Origin: Dipetalonema caudispina
Taxonomy: Eukaryota; Nematoda; Chromadorea; Rhabditida; Onchocercidae
Length of the DNA stretch: 64,000 nt
NCBI GenBank assembly: GCA_013365325.1
Contig: JABVXV010000050.1
Location: 124,001-188,000 of the forward strand
Direction of reading: 5' to 3'
Shown here: one piece after another, positions 52,501 to 64,000 of the stretch
Numbering within the stretch: the stretch's first letter is position 1
Layout: each line of letters opens with the position of its first letter
Position numbers and translations under genes: made by a program
Notes under the pieces: model-generated
What the model saw: the letters and a program-made list of their open reading frames with translations, nothing else
The model's database searches: none
What the model was told of the DNA's origin: nothing

Positions 52501-54934
52501 CATCTCAATCAATACTCACAAGCATGAAAATATTAGGTAATTAAATATATAATAAATAATTACTGCTAATTTTTGCACTCTTTTTTTGTATCTTAAATTC
52601 GTATCAAAGATAAAATTTCCCATTGAAAATTAGCAATTTTCTACTTTTACAATTTTATTTCACATATGATCATATCCTGCACTCTTAAAACAACGAATAA
52701 TTCTGATGATCCTTGATGATTTATAAAATGTAACTGTTTGAAAAGATTCAGTTGATCACGGAAAAATTCTTTTAACACACACACTCTTTCTCTCTCTCTC
52801 TTTCATTTGCTTGCAAATATCGAATTTTTTTTTTTCAAATTTTTCATTTAATTTAAATTAAAAATGTTCACAAATTGTTGTTTATTCATTTTCAAATCCT
52901 GTTTCTAATCATTTCTATCACTATAGCTTAAGTTTGTGAATCATTTTAAAGCTATAGAAGTGGAATGAAATATTCATTTATATTTACTCATTAATCCTGT
53001 CCTATTTACACAATACATCTACCATTATTAACAGTGCAAACTATCCACAGTCAATAACTCAAAAGCATCTATTTACATTTTAAGTAAATTCGAAAAAAAA
53101 AGAAAACAAAACTTTTTCAATGTGAAATTCAATTTATGCACTGTTAATATAATTCAGATTTGAATTATTACAATTAGAACTTATAGTTTAATTCTTTTAA
53201 ATTTTAGAAAATTAACAAGGAAAATTCAGTCAGTTATTACTTTTCTCATCAGAATAAACAATGTTAAGTAAAGTTTGAAAAAATTGATAGCTTTATATTT
53301 CTTAAATATTGATCACAAAGTCAGTCATACAAATTTAATAGATGGCATGAAAATTAACAAATTTAATTCTATCATTTTTATCTACATCAAGTTGATTAAC
53401 CATTTATTTTGGAATTAAAAAGGGATGTAACAAAATTTTTCTAATTTTTATCAAGTATATCAATCTTCAGTAATTTGTGGAGAAATTTCAAAAATCAAAT
53501 TGTTTTTTATAAGAAAATTGAAAAATCCTATTGAAAATTTGATGATAATTTTATTATCGCAAGAAGAAAGATTATAAAAGTTAGCATCTAACTATTGCTA
53601 GCAAATAATAGTTTACTTTTGATCGGATCAAAGTAACAAGAAAATAAGAAAGGAAAGGTGAATATTATCAATAATTATTTATTATGTATTTAATTATTGA
53701 TATTTTCATATCACTGTGGCACACATTATTGTTAATATTATTATTACTATCATTATTATTATTACTATTGTTATCATTATTATTATTATTATTGATGATT
53801 ATAATTTGGCTGCTTAAAATTTTTTTGTTGCCCGTAAAGTCTTGCTGTTTCAAATTAATTTCCTACATTAAAAAGAATTTGTTTTGAGGGAAAATTTTGT
53901 TACTTCGAAAATTTGATAGAAAAATCAACAAATTATACATAACATAAAAATTTATGCATTTTTTTTCTACTAACATTAATAGTATTTTGTCATAACATCG
54001 CAAAATACGATTATTAATTCGTCTTCCTTCCGTCATTTTCCTGTCCAAAAATGGACCAGAAATGACCCCAATTATAAAAAGAGACATATAATTGCTGACC
54101 TCGAAAAGTACTTACAATTGGATTCAATCCAAAGTGTAAATAATTCATAAAAATTTAATAATTAGACGCTTTAAATGTGTAAATATATGATTTTGGTATT
54201 ATCATTAGGAAGTAACAATCAATTGGATGGATCATTTAGTATGGAATATTCCCTTTCAACTATCATTAGTCTTCCAAATAAATAAACTTGTTTGCAACAT
54301 ATATAATATTGGTCATTTGATCATTCATCAACCCAATTGAATATGCTTGAATGATTAATATCTGAACCGAAATAATTCAATGTTGTTTAACCAACTAAAT
54401 TTAACCAGATAGATTTTAAATTAGAGAAAAATGTTACAGATTGACTTCTGAATATATGATATTCAAATGATTATTATCTATATTAACAATACATTCATGC
54501 TATATCTAATAAATTATTCATTTAAAATTGAGAAAAATTCTTGAATACCAGAGTATATTTTGATGTGAAATATTTTAGATCTGATAATAATTGTTAAGAA
54601 AGTTTCAATGTAAATTTTGATGATTGAAATCTTCATGATAGATTTAAGATAAGTAAAAAAAAAAAGAAAGAAATGGGTAAGAAGTATGATTTATGTAGAT
54701 TTAATATTTGCATTTTTCTCTACTGTATATTGTATAATGGCAAATTTAAATTATGAAAGTTTACTGCCAATAAGTTTTTTTTTTTTACCAAGTGGATTGA
54801 AGTACAGCTAATCGATGTACACAATCGGTATTTTCTTCACATGCTGCATTTGCCTGTTGACATTCTACAGAATAATTCGGACTTTGCGCTTCCACTACTT
54901 TCGTTGCAAAGAGGAATAAAAATAATTGTTGCAT
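46504..54934 (-). CDS. GPI-anchored GAS1/GDNF-receptor-alpha-like protein
   Basis: Four exons keep phase (54934-54789, 48949-48754, 47196-46996, 46674-46504), giving 237 codons ending in TAA. The start chosen is the ATG at 54934, 10 nt after a TTTTCTAG acceptor. It gives a compact signal peptide (MQQLFLFLFATKVVEA). An in-frame ATG at 54973 lies inside the presumed intron or outron. The mature part has two cysteine-rich GDNF/GAS1 domains: the first with ACEENTDC, CQPQCRNAV and LCNLIPKKLPVYC, the second with ACEADLMCNSRYSIF, CNQRCRELL, CTCTDKDDKLC and KFC. The protein ends in a hydrophobic tail without a cytoplasmic part, typical of GPI attachment. C. elegans has a related GAS1 homologue. In vertebrates these domains bind GDNF-type ligands or Hedgehog; the nematode ligand is unknown. 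Confidence 0.88.
51232..51255. repeat. (CT)n microsatellite
   Basis: A pure CT-dinucleotide run follows a short TTTC repeat, inside the first intron of the GAS1-like gene. Confidence 0.9.
53724..53801. repeat. Interrupted ATT/ATC microsatellite
   Basis: Imperfect ATT, ATC and ACT triplets lie in the first intron of the GAS1-like gene. Both strands are open here only because of the triplet periodicity. Confidence 0.85.
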
Positions 54935-54944
54935 AATCGACTGC
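54935..54944 (-). other. Putative spliced-leader acceptor and short leader, GAS1-like gene
   Basis: On the minus strand TTTTCATTTTCTAG ends at 54945, leaving 10 nt before the ATG at 54934. This supports a trans-spliced start at the shorter N-terminus. Confidence 0.5.
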
Positions 54945-56805
54945 CTAGAAAATGAAAATGAAAACATTTGCATAAATAGAGGAAATTTAATATCAGTTAA
55001 TTATTGATAAACATTTGACATTATTATGCCAAATGATAGCTAATTAATCGATCAATTTATGCAACGACAATAATATCACAGTGATATGAACATCTTATCA
55101 GTTTGTAAATATTTGGATCAAAATTAACTCAATATGTTTACTTATCTCCAATTAAATAAACCGTATATGTAAGTTCATCTTAAAATTCTCTGTTAGGCAA
55201 CATATATCATTAACACAATAAAATTTGTCACAAAGTAAGAGTGAAATAAATTTCATAAAAGTGAAATGGTTTTATCTGATTACTTCTGAAACTGTTTGTA
55301 AGAGTTATCAATTTATTTCCCACTATTATTCAATTTAATGGATCTTTTAAAAAGCAGACAAATTGATCTTTCTTAACAGTATAAGCATACTTACTACATG
55401 TTAAGCTTATCAATAAATTTTTTAAAATATCATGAAAATATCTATAGTTAATCACTAAGGAATATAAAAAAAAAAAAAACAATAAATTTAAAACTATTAT
55501 TATATGCATCTAATATATGATCACATTTAAGAAACATCAGTGTTATGATCCGAGAGTTCTTGAAATGCTTTTGATAATAAGGTAAAAGATAAATGAACAA
55601 ATATGATATGTTAATAGAGAATTATACCGATGTGGACAGTACAGATGGCTTTATAAATAGAATTTAAATGGAGAGGGAGGAAAATGATTGAGATTGGATA
55701 AACATTTGGTTGAAATTGGACCGGTAACAATGGAAATTTAAAATCCAACAAGTAGTAGAGTGGTAGAAGAGGTGAGGAGTTCGATATGATGTATTACAAC
55801 AGCTGAGAAAGCACTAGCAAAATTAAATCATCTCTCCGTTTTGCCCTTCAATCAGTCCATCCGACCGTCCAAATTGTCCTTTCATTAATGATCCCGTCTT
55901 CCTCCCTCTTCTTCTGCGTTAATAAATAAGTCCACTCGTATTAGGTATTATTTGTTCAAATTGAATTAACAAAAATTTTAATCGTATTTTCAAGTTATCC
56001 AATAGAATTAAACTTCTCAATGATAAACTATTTCAAATTCATTTATTTTTAGGTATATAGTAATATATTTACAAATTATGGATATTTATCTTAAACAATA
56101 GACATTTAATGAAATTAATTCATATTTGAAAACCATCAATTTTCTATGTATTTGAAGAAAGTGAAAAAAAAAAAAAAAAAAAAACATTGTTGAAATAACC
56201 AAATTTTTCTGCAATAATCCATTTTGCGCATTCTTTAAATTCCATTTTCGAATTGATCGAGTGTTTGAAAAATCATCACTTTTAGATTTTGAAGTTTATG
56301 AAATGGAATAAATTTGGAAATTCGTGAGATAGAAGAAATAATAAATGTTTTATATTCAAATCTTACCTTTACTCAAGACTAAAAAGATAAACGATACAAA
56401 TGAAATTCTTTCTCAATCATTTATTTATCATGCTAAAATTTTCTACTAAATTTCATGTAATTTCTGCTTAATTTATTCGTAATAAATGAAATGGCTAAAA
56501 AATATCAAAAAATACTGTAACATTTTAAGATAGGTAAATTTACTGTCATCTTGTTTGCTAAATTTTACCATATCCGAAAATGAAATATACGTACAGAGTA
56601 AAACACTTGAAATGAATATAATGGTGGACTTTTTCGTCTTACCGTTTTACGATTTAACAGTTCTAGTTTTAAACATTTCTCTATTTCTTTTGTTGCCTTA
56701 ATTTTAATCTATGTATATGTTACTACTAAATTAGGTCTCGAGAAATGAGAGATTGATTGAAGTAACGATGAATGAAAGATATCGAAGAAAGTTAGAAGAA
56801 GGAAA

Positions 56806-56832
56806 AGAAGAAGAAGAAGAAGAAGAAGAAGA
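56806..56832. repeat. (GAA)n microsatellite
   Basis: About eight GAA/AAG triplets stand in tandem within a purine-rich stretch in the gene-free interval. Confidence 0.9.
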
Positions 56833-57609
56833 GGAAAAAAAGACAGGTTTACAACAATTCAATGATTTGACTCAATGATTGAATAACCAACTAACTGTAC
56901 AAATGTCAACAATCATCAAATTTTAATCAAATTTACCACCACCTCTAATTTTTCTTTTTCTACAATTTGTCATAAATTTACACTTTTTTATTATTCTGTT
57001 TTCAACCAGTTACGAACGATATGAGATTTGAATTTTTCAGTATATCGCAAAATTTCAATTAACAAAATGATTCAATGATATAAGCATGTGGAAAACAGAT
57101 TGAAGTTTTGATAAAGTTTTTTGTGATAAGACAAATATGCAACCAATTGAAAATTTAAATGCAAAATAAATAGATACTGATTGGTATATTGTCGGTTTCT
57201 TTTGTTGTTTTTGAATTTTTTTTTTTTTTTTTTGAATGGATATTTTTTAGACTAAATTTTTATTGTAATGGACTAATTTTCAATATGAATTTCAGTTTTT
57301 AATTTTAATCTTAAGAATAGAAAAGACTATTTTGCTTGAACAATTGAATAAATTTGAATTTTAAATTTGACAAATTCAGTATAACACATAATTTTGCTCC
57401 AACAAATTGGCCCATATTCAACCTCCTCTTCTTTCTTATCCTCCAACTGTTAGTGGTATGATGTATACATATTTATATATCACAGTATTTACAATTATTG
57501 TTGTTGAAAGATGGAAATAGAGAATAAAAAGGGTAAAAGAGGTAGTACAGAGGGAAAAGGCAATTTTGTAGAAATGTATAACAATTTCATATAATTTCCA
57601 ATTCTGTCC

Positions 57610-57810
<201 letters not shown>

Positions 57811-59132
57811 ACACTTATTGTTATTACTACTGCCATACATTGCTGTTATTGCTATTACAACAATGCATAACTTACTATTATCATTCACTGTAATTATTGC
57901 TAGTGTTAATTATTATTTATTAGTGATATTGATCAATTAAAATGCAGCAGTACGCTCTTATCAACAGAGCGCAATGTTTTAAAATTTTTTAAAAATCTTT
58001 TCGCGACTAGTACTACTGTCAGTGTATTTGAGGATGATCATCTCCAGCATAAATTACGATGTCAATGGATGATAAATTGAGTGAACTAAATGGTCGGATA
58101 TTTCTAGTAGTTATATTAGAAGCTATCAAACTTTTTAAAGGCATACAATTCTTATAAAATTCTGTAAGAAACTATCCGGTAGATGTGAAAATGCTTGAAG
58201 ATCAGCTAACTTCCAGGAAGATTTTTATTTAATTTAATTGAATCTACCTAACAATTACCAGTAACAGCAAAAATTCGTCATAAAAATAAATGAAAGAACT
58301 TGATGTAATTGAATAGTTGAAAATTAGTACAAATATATTTTTAAATGTTGAAAATCCTGAGCACATCCTATGCTGTTATAGAAGTTATATCACTGAAAAT
58401 TTTCTACGCTTTTTGTCTTTTCTTAAAATTGGAATACTCCACAGCTGATTTCGTTATTTTTCCTGTAATTGAAACATTCTACATCAAGTTTTACCAATTT
58501 TCGAACATTCTGCATATAATATTAACTGCTATTGTTTTTCGAAAATAAACTCTTCGATTACTTGCTTCATAATATGATCCCTATTATAATTTCCTGTGAC
58601 ATAACAGCTGTAGCTAATATTTTTACGTAATTAACTTATTTTTTTCAATTCACATATACTATATCCGGTCATCTTTAACTATAGCAAATTATTTCTACGT
58701 CAACAATCTAACCGCTGGAAATAAATTCATTTGGTTGTAACATCACTGAGAAATCAAATTTTATCGTAAATTAAAACGAAAAAATGCACAGAACGTTTGA
58801 TAAATATTAACTCCTTGTACTTCTTTCACATTTCTCTCAATCTTGGCTAAAATTATTTGCTACAATACTTTTCATCTATCAAATCAATAGGCAAAATTGC
58901 GTGATTAAGTAAAGTTACGAAATCAGTGAACTGAAATGTTGAACTTTTTTGAAGATTTTTAAGGTTTTGGCATGTAATCTTTACAATGTGCATTTGAGTA
59001 AGAAATGTCGTAATCTTCTATGCATCATTAAAAATTGAATTTAATGTAATCATTTTCAATACTGCAATGCATTTATATACAATTAAACAACAATACAACG
59101 CAGCGATCTATTTCGTAAGAGATTAGAAAATT

Positions 59133-59159
59133 GAAAAAAAAAAAAAAAAAAAAAAAAAA
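59133..59159. repeat. Adenine homopolymer, about 27 nt
   Basis: An A-run lies about 115 nt past the stop codon of the minus-strand gene ending at 59274. It is a simple homopolymer tract. Confidence 0.9.
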
Positions 59160-59273
59160 GGAAAAAACAAAGGAAATACAAAAAAGAACGATGCTATATG
59201 TTTGGGAGAAAATTTTCTTTCAAAATGAAAATAAATTTGATGGTGATGAAAGAAAAAATAATTATATTATCCT

Positions 59274-62200
59274 TTAACTGCTTTCTAATAGCGGCAAAAG
59301 ATGCCACTTGATTTCCCGAACATCTGGAAGATTTAACGATTCAACAGCCTCCCACTCTGCAGAAAACTGTAGCTTGACCATGAAATATTTTCTACAGATA
59401 AAACTAGATCAAATGATTTTGTTGACTGCACAAATAACTGTCGGTAAAATCATTGCTTCGGTAAAGCTATGGTTAAAATTACAAATCCTCAACAATGAAA
59501 CCGAGCAGAACAAAATGATAAAACTGACATATATTTTGAAAATATGAATGAATAACAAAGCAGCTTTGCGGAAATTCGGACCGTATGAAGATAAAGGGAA
59601 TAAAAACTGAGCAAATAACCTGCAATACTCTAAATACAATGTGCAAAATCACTTCATTACTACTATGACAATGAGCTATTCATCTAATAATAGATTTGCT
59701 CGAACCACTACGTTGATGTACAGCCAAAGATTTACTTGAATTATAGGATTTAAACATACTCAGTAAAATCTATTTAAAATATTATTCCTTCTGCACACTG
59801 TATTCTTGTACATAATAACAACAACAATATATAATAAACGTTTAATTTCTACGAACTTTACAGAACTAATCTAATCAATTCTATGTAGTCTTATTGGTGT
59901 CCCGATTCCCTTAATAACTTTCAGAAAAGCTTGCAAATAAAAGTGTGCTAATCTCACTCGTTGGCTTTTTGGTATAATTTCTATTTTAAAAAACGAAGTG
60001 AAGATAATAAGCTATCCATGAAAAATAAAACCATGAAAGTCAACCTATTTCTTATCCTCTTATCATCATTTCAACTTATTGATGGGCTAGTATGCACTAA
60101 ACTCATCCAAGCAAAAGCAGCAGCACAACGAACTAATTCATTGAATTGCTCTCGAACTGCATGATCTGCTTCCATCAATAGTGACCCAGATTCATTGCAC
60201 TTCCGCTCCGGAAAAAAAACAATAAATGGAATTCGAATTTAAATTGTGTTTTTTTAGAATCAATTCTATCTTTTCTTGCGTGCTATATTTATTGAGGCTG
60301 TATTACAAATTATCAATTGAAACAACGTTTTTAACGAGCACAATAGCGAATGAAACAATGAGGACCTTATCTTTTAATAGCACTCTAAAAAAATTTCTTT
60401 TATTTCCAAATTTAAGTTAAAAAGGATACAAGGAATGCCTTATCTGTATTTTTCACTGTTATTTATGATGCAAAACAAATTTTATTTCTAACAAAATCTC
60501 CATGGAAAGGAGGACATTTTAGCTACAACAGAACAGAAAATTACCTTTGCAAGCAATTTCATCTGCAAAGGTTCATCGTTCTGAGCCGTGAAAAGAAATA
60601 CATCCTGTTGAGCTTCAGGAGTGATGATTACCAGATGCTGTAAACGTACCGTCTGCTATTAAATTGTTTAAATTTATTTCAGTGACAAAATGGAAATTGC
60701 TGATTTTTAGAGGAAAGTTAGAAATGGGCGTGAGAGAAAATTTTTGAACGGGCTCATAATGGTCATGATGTCAACCGTTAAAAGTGATTAAACTGAAGCA
60801 TAAATTTGAATACAATTATAGAGATTACAGTGGAATTTTAATGAATTTAACGACTTGGAAACAAAATTACAGCAAATTTTTCGTGGAAATAAAAGCAATA
60901 CTACTCTTAGATCATTGGATTTCAGATCGTGGATCGAAATTTAAAACTTGGATTTGGAACACGTAGAAACCGTAGGTAAAACAAATTATACTTAAGGTAA
61001 TGAAATTTTCCTGTTTCTTTTGCTTCATATTGTCTAGTTACATCCCTTTATTTACCTGTTAAAAAACATGCCGTTACCCACTTTGACCCTGATCACCTCA
61101 ACCTCAACTACTAAAATCTCCAAAGGTTCAATCTGGAACATTTGATTGAGCTACGGCAGTTATATTAAAAGTTTCATAAAATTACCCTAAATCATAATAT
61201 GTCTGAAAAAAATTAATAATTTCTAAAATAAATACCTCCTTCACGGATGAACAAAACAACCGACATTTTTGCAGACCAAAATGTTGTATAAGCAACTTGA
61301 AGAAGATCCCAGGATTCAGATTACTGACCACTGAATCCAATAATGGTTCGTAAATATTCAAGGATTCAGATTTAACATAACCCAATAAATTATCCAGATC
61401 CGTAGTTGTAAGAGATGTTGAAAGTGCTAGCCGTAATACTGAGGTTACATCACTGTTGTGACGAGCTAAAAGTTTCCATTGTTCGGTCATTTCAACGGTT
61501 TCACGTTTTGTCACATGTTTTTCTAACATGTCATCCCAAAGCTGAAAAAGAAAGCAAGAAAAATAAGATCAAAACTTTTTAGTTCGGAACTCTTCCCTTT
61601 TTCTAGCAATTATACTGTGCAAAGCTAAAATATGCCCTACGACACGAGTCTCCTATAACTCCTCTATATCAAACATTAGATTTACATAAGAAATATTGAG
61701 TGGAACATGTTTTACTTATATACTTTAATGGTTATACCGAATTACAACACTTAATATGGCGAAAGGAGAATCTATGTTTTAAAATATCAGGAGAAGTTAT
61801 AGGAGATTCTTGAACTTGGAAAAAAGGAACATATGTCAAATCAGGAAGAGTAAATATAACTTTAAATTTACCTGATTCCTTTTGCAATACCACACAGCAT
61901 CCTCAATTATCATTTGTAGCTTTCGCTTATAATGCATTACTCTATCTTCCAGTTCTTTTTGCAATCTCTTCTGACGTCTACTCATGTAATAGATGTAAAA
62001 CGCTTGCTCACATGGCACTATTGCTGGTGGATTCGACAGCCTAACACGTTCTTGAAAAAAAAAAGAAAAATTATAGTCTTTGAACAAAATTATATTGTCA
62101 AACCTTACTTTGAAATTCTCCTTTGTCAAATCAAATGCATGCCACAAAAGCGGCTCCATCAAAGCATGCATCTTTTAACGAAAATTATACCTCGAAAATT

Positions 62201-62950
62201 TGGTCGTATTCTACGATGTCTTAAGGGTGCAATATTTTGAATAGATAATTTTTGTGTTTTCCCGTTCGATATCTGTGTTTTTTCAGTTGATATTGAACGA
62301 AACTCATCCAATTTCATTCCTGCAAGATTTCATACCATTTTTCTAAAATAAGCTCCAAATACAAATTCAACTGTTTAATTAATAATTCAAATAATAATGA
62401 CCTTAATAAATCACTGTCGTCAATATATGTTTGAAAGTAGGAGCTCAAAAAATCTTCTTTTGAGTACATTATTTTAGGAGTATACTTTCATTTTTTTTTT
62501 TCTTGAAATTACTGAAATTCCTACTTCATTAAACTAAATTAAAGAGGAACAAAGCATATGCAAAAATTTTTCGAAAATATTTTTCTCCAAGAGCAAGCAT
62601 TAATGGGAATCTATATGGGCAGATTACAAGGCATTACAAGGCCCAAGCAAATGCAAATATCGCTGCATGGCAACGTGAATAAATAAATTTTTTATACCAA
62701 CCGTTTGAATAATTGCGCGGAAGTGCTGCTTTTTTTGTTGATGCATTGTTGTCTCCACTGTGACATCTTCGTTTGGTATAAGGGATTGATGAACACCATG
62801 CTTTGTTGGTGTTGCTACAAATTGTTTAAATTGATAATTATTAGACTAATAAAAGGTATCAAATGCTGAGGAGAAAACTTTGAGCAAGTTCAAATCCGAA
62901 CTTACATTTGAAATTGGACTATAATCAAAGGCTGAAAAAAGGAGATCATG
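59274..62950 (-). CDS. C-terminal part of a large helical protein, possibly RAB3GAP2 (partial model)
   Basis: Recognised exons in transcript order are 62814-62698, 62050-61872, 61541-61236, 60655-60545, 60205-60076 and the last exon 59391-59274 (TAA at 59274). A small exon near 62910-62935 is likely. The first five join in phase; at least one exon is missing between 60076 and 59391. The encoded protein is helical and soluble, with WDDMLEKHV, VVSNLNPGIF and LVIITPEAQQDV. The end, WEAVESLNLPD, and the segment before it, AAAFAWMSLVHTSP, resemble as I remember them the C-terminus of RAB3GAP2, the non-catalytic subunit of the Rab3 and Rab18 regulator. That match is weak and unverified. The 5' part is not resolved and may run past the window edge. 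Confidence 0.5.
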
Positions 62951-64000
62951 ATATAATAGTTAAAATATAGAGCACTAAATTATTTCAAAGAAAGTCTTAG
63001 AAGGAAAAGAAACAAGTATGTAGCCTAAAAGCCTAATTCAAGATACCTTTTATTGGTCTAATGCCTAATTCAAGCGACCAGAACATCTAGCATACTATCC
63101 TTGCATGTGGTCTATTATCACGGATCTTTTAAGTACATATAACATATAGAATAAACCGATAGAACCGTGTGAATAACATATAGTTCTTTTTAGAAGATTT
63201 TTAACTGGTGGATCAAAGTACTAACTCACAATTATATCAAAATATATCCTTAGCTCACATGATTACATATCGCGTGATTATCGACGTAGAAAGTTGGAAG
63301 AAAATAACTGACCATTCTGATAATCTAATTTTTAACAGTAGAAAAGAAATAACGCAAAGCCATATAATCAAGAAGGATTATTCATGGTTCCATCTTTTTA
63401 AAAGGGAAACAATAAACTACATGCTATTCTATACAACTTATTTCAAATAAAAATAAAAATGTAAGATTATGCAAGTAGGGAATATCAAAAGCATAAGTTA
63501 GGAAAAATAGTAAGAAATGAAAATAAAAGATTTGAAATAATTTGTAATACGGAATAAAAGATGGCAAGAAATCTGAGCAAATATTATAATTATTGCAGTT
63601 GGAACGAAAAAGATTGAACCGACTGCTATCACACTGTGAAATATCAAATTAGAGAAAAGAACATGAAAAATTACAAAATATATTTAAAATTTGAAGTCTA
63701 GTAATGTAAGAAAAAAGTGGTAGTTATTCCAGTGATAAGCGATTGTTGCAATACTAAACAACTCGAAAAAAAACCTAGAGACAGTTGGGAACAGGGACAT
63801 AGGAAAATTAATGCTGTCGAGAACAGCATACATACCCAAAAAATACGCAATCCAAATTTTTCATAGGTACTGGAGTAAGCAGTGAGTTTTCAAAAGTTTA
63901 TTCCAAAATTTACAGTAAATCATTCACGCAAATGGTGAATTTAAATGTAAGAACATTGATAATTTATCGTTTATTTGTAGACTAGTAGAAAACCAGATCT
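62951..64000. other. Unresolved right edge
   Basis: No exon could be assigned with confidence. It is probably intron or upstream sequence of the minus-strand gene ending at 59274. The plus-strand open frame at 63208-63450 lacks protein character and flanking splice signals. Confidence 0.35.

Larger units (their letters stand above)
48950..54788 (-). other. 5.8-kb first intron of the GAS1-like gene
   Basis: This is the longest intron in the window. It is almost featureless AT-rich DNA with CT, AC/CT and ATT/ATC microsatellites near 51232-51255, 52777-52804 and 53724-53801. No nested gene was recognised, and its open frames are low-complexity. A regulatory role is possible, but no motif supports it directly. 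Confidence 0.6.

Noticed and set aside
53668..53887. Overlapping open frames on both strands near 53.7-53.9 kb
   Set aside because: They arise from the ATT/ATC microsatellite and encode Asn or Leu/Ile runs only.
54935..54973. Upstream ATG extending the GAS1-like N-terminus by 13 residues
   Set aside because: A good TTTTCTAG acceptor lies between the two ATGs, so the upstream one is probably removed; the shorter form has the better signal peptide.
59685..59715. tRNA-like T-loop GGTTCGAGC on the minus strand
   Set aside because: The arms beside the loop do not pair and no acceptor or anticodon stem could be drawn.

Overview
The window is nuclear DNA of a nematode, probably a spirurid/filarial-type worm. 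It is very AT-rich, its genes are cut into many short exons, introns end in TTTTCAG-like acceptors, and several genes have a lone acceptor 9-19 nt upstream of the start codon, as expected where a spliced leader is added. I rebuilt exons by hand by matching reading phase across junctions; boundaries may be off by a base or two. No transposon, viral, bacterial, tRNA, rRNA or CRISPR feature was recognised.

Layout. (1) 348-6539, plus: complete 11-exon ARFGAP2/3-type Arf GTPase-activating protein, 519 codons. (2) 7832-26756, minus: complete APC1, the largest subunit of the anaphase-promoting complex, about 40 exons and 1,755 codons. (3) 27672-29084, plus: a 161-codon basic coiled-coil protein whose N-terminus resembles the centriolar protein CEP295. 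It is divergent from APC1 across an ~890-bp gap. (4) 29883-34490, minus: 366-codon secreted or membrane-anchored cysteine-rich protein of unknown function. (5) 36098-44809, minus: 19-exon SLC26/SulP anion transporter with STAS domain, 839 codons. (6) 46504-54934, minus: 237-codon GPI-anchored protein with two GAS1/GDNF-receptor-alpha cysteine domains and a 5.8-kb first intron. (7) from about 62.9 kb (perhaps beyond the window) to 59274, minus: the C-terminal part of a large helical protein, tentatively RAB3GAP2.

The genes are housekeeping, signalling and transport genes without an obvious shared pathway. Two membrane-traffic regulators (ArfGAP, putative Rab3GAP2) and two cell-division genes (APC1 and the CEP295-like gene, head to head) are present. 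The most notable features are two introns that seem to use GC donors, a 7-codon terminal exon behind a 1.9-kb intron, a very small CEP295-like protein, and a cysteine-rich secreted protein of unrecognised family.
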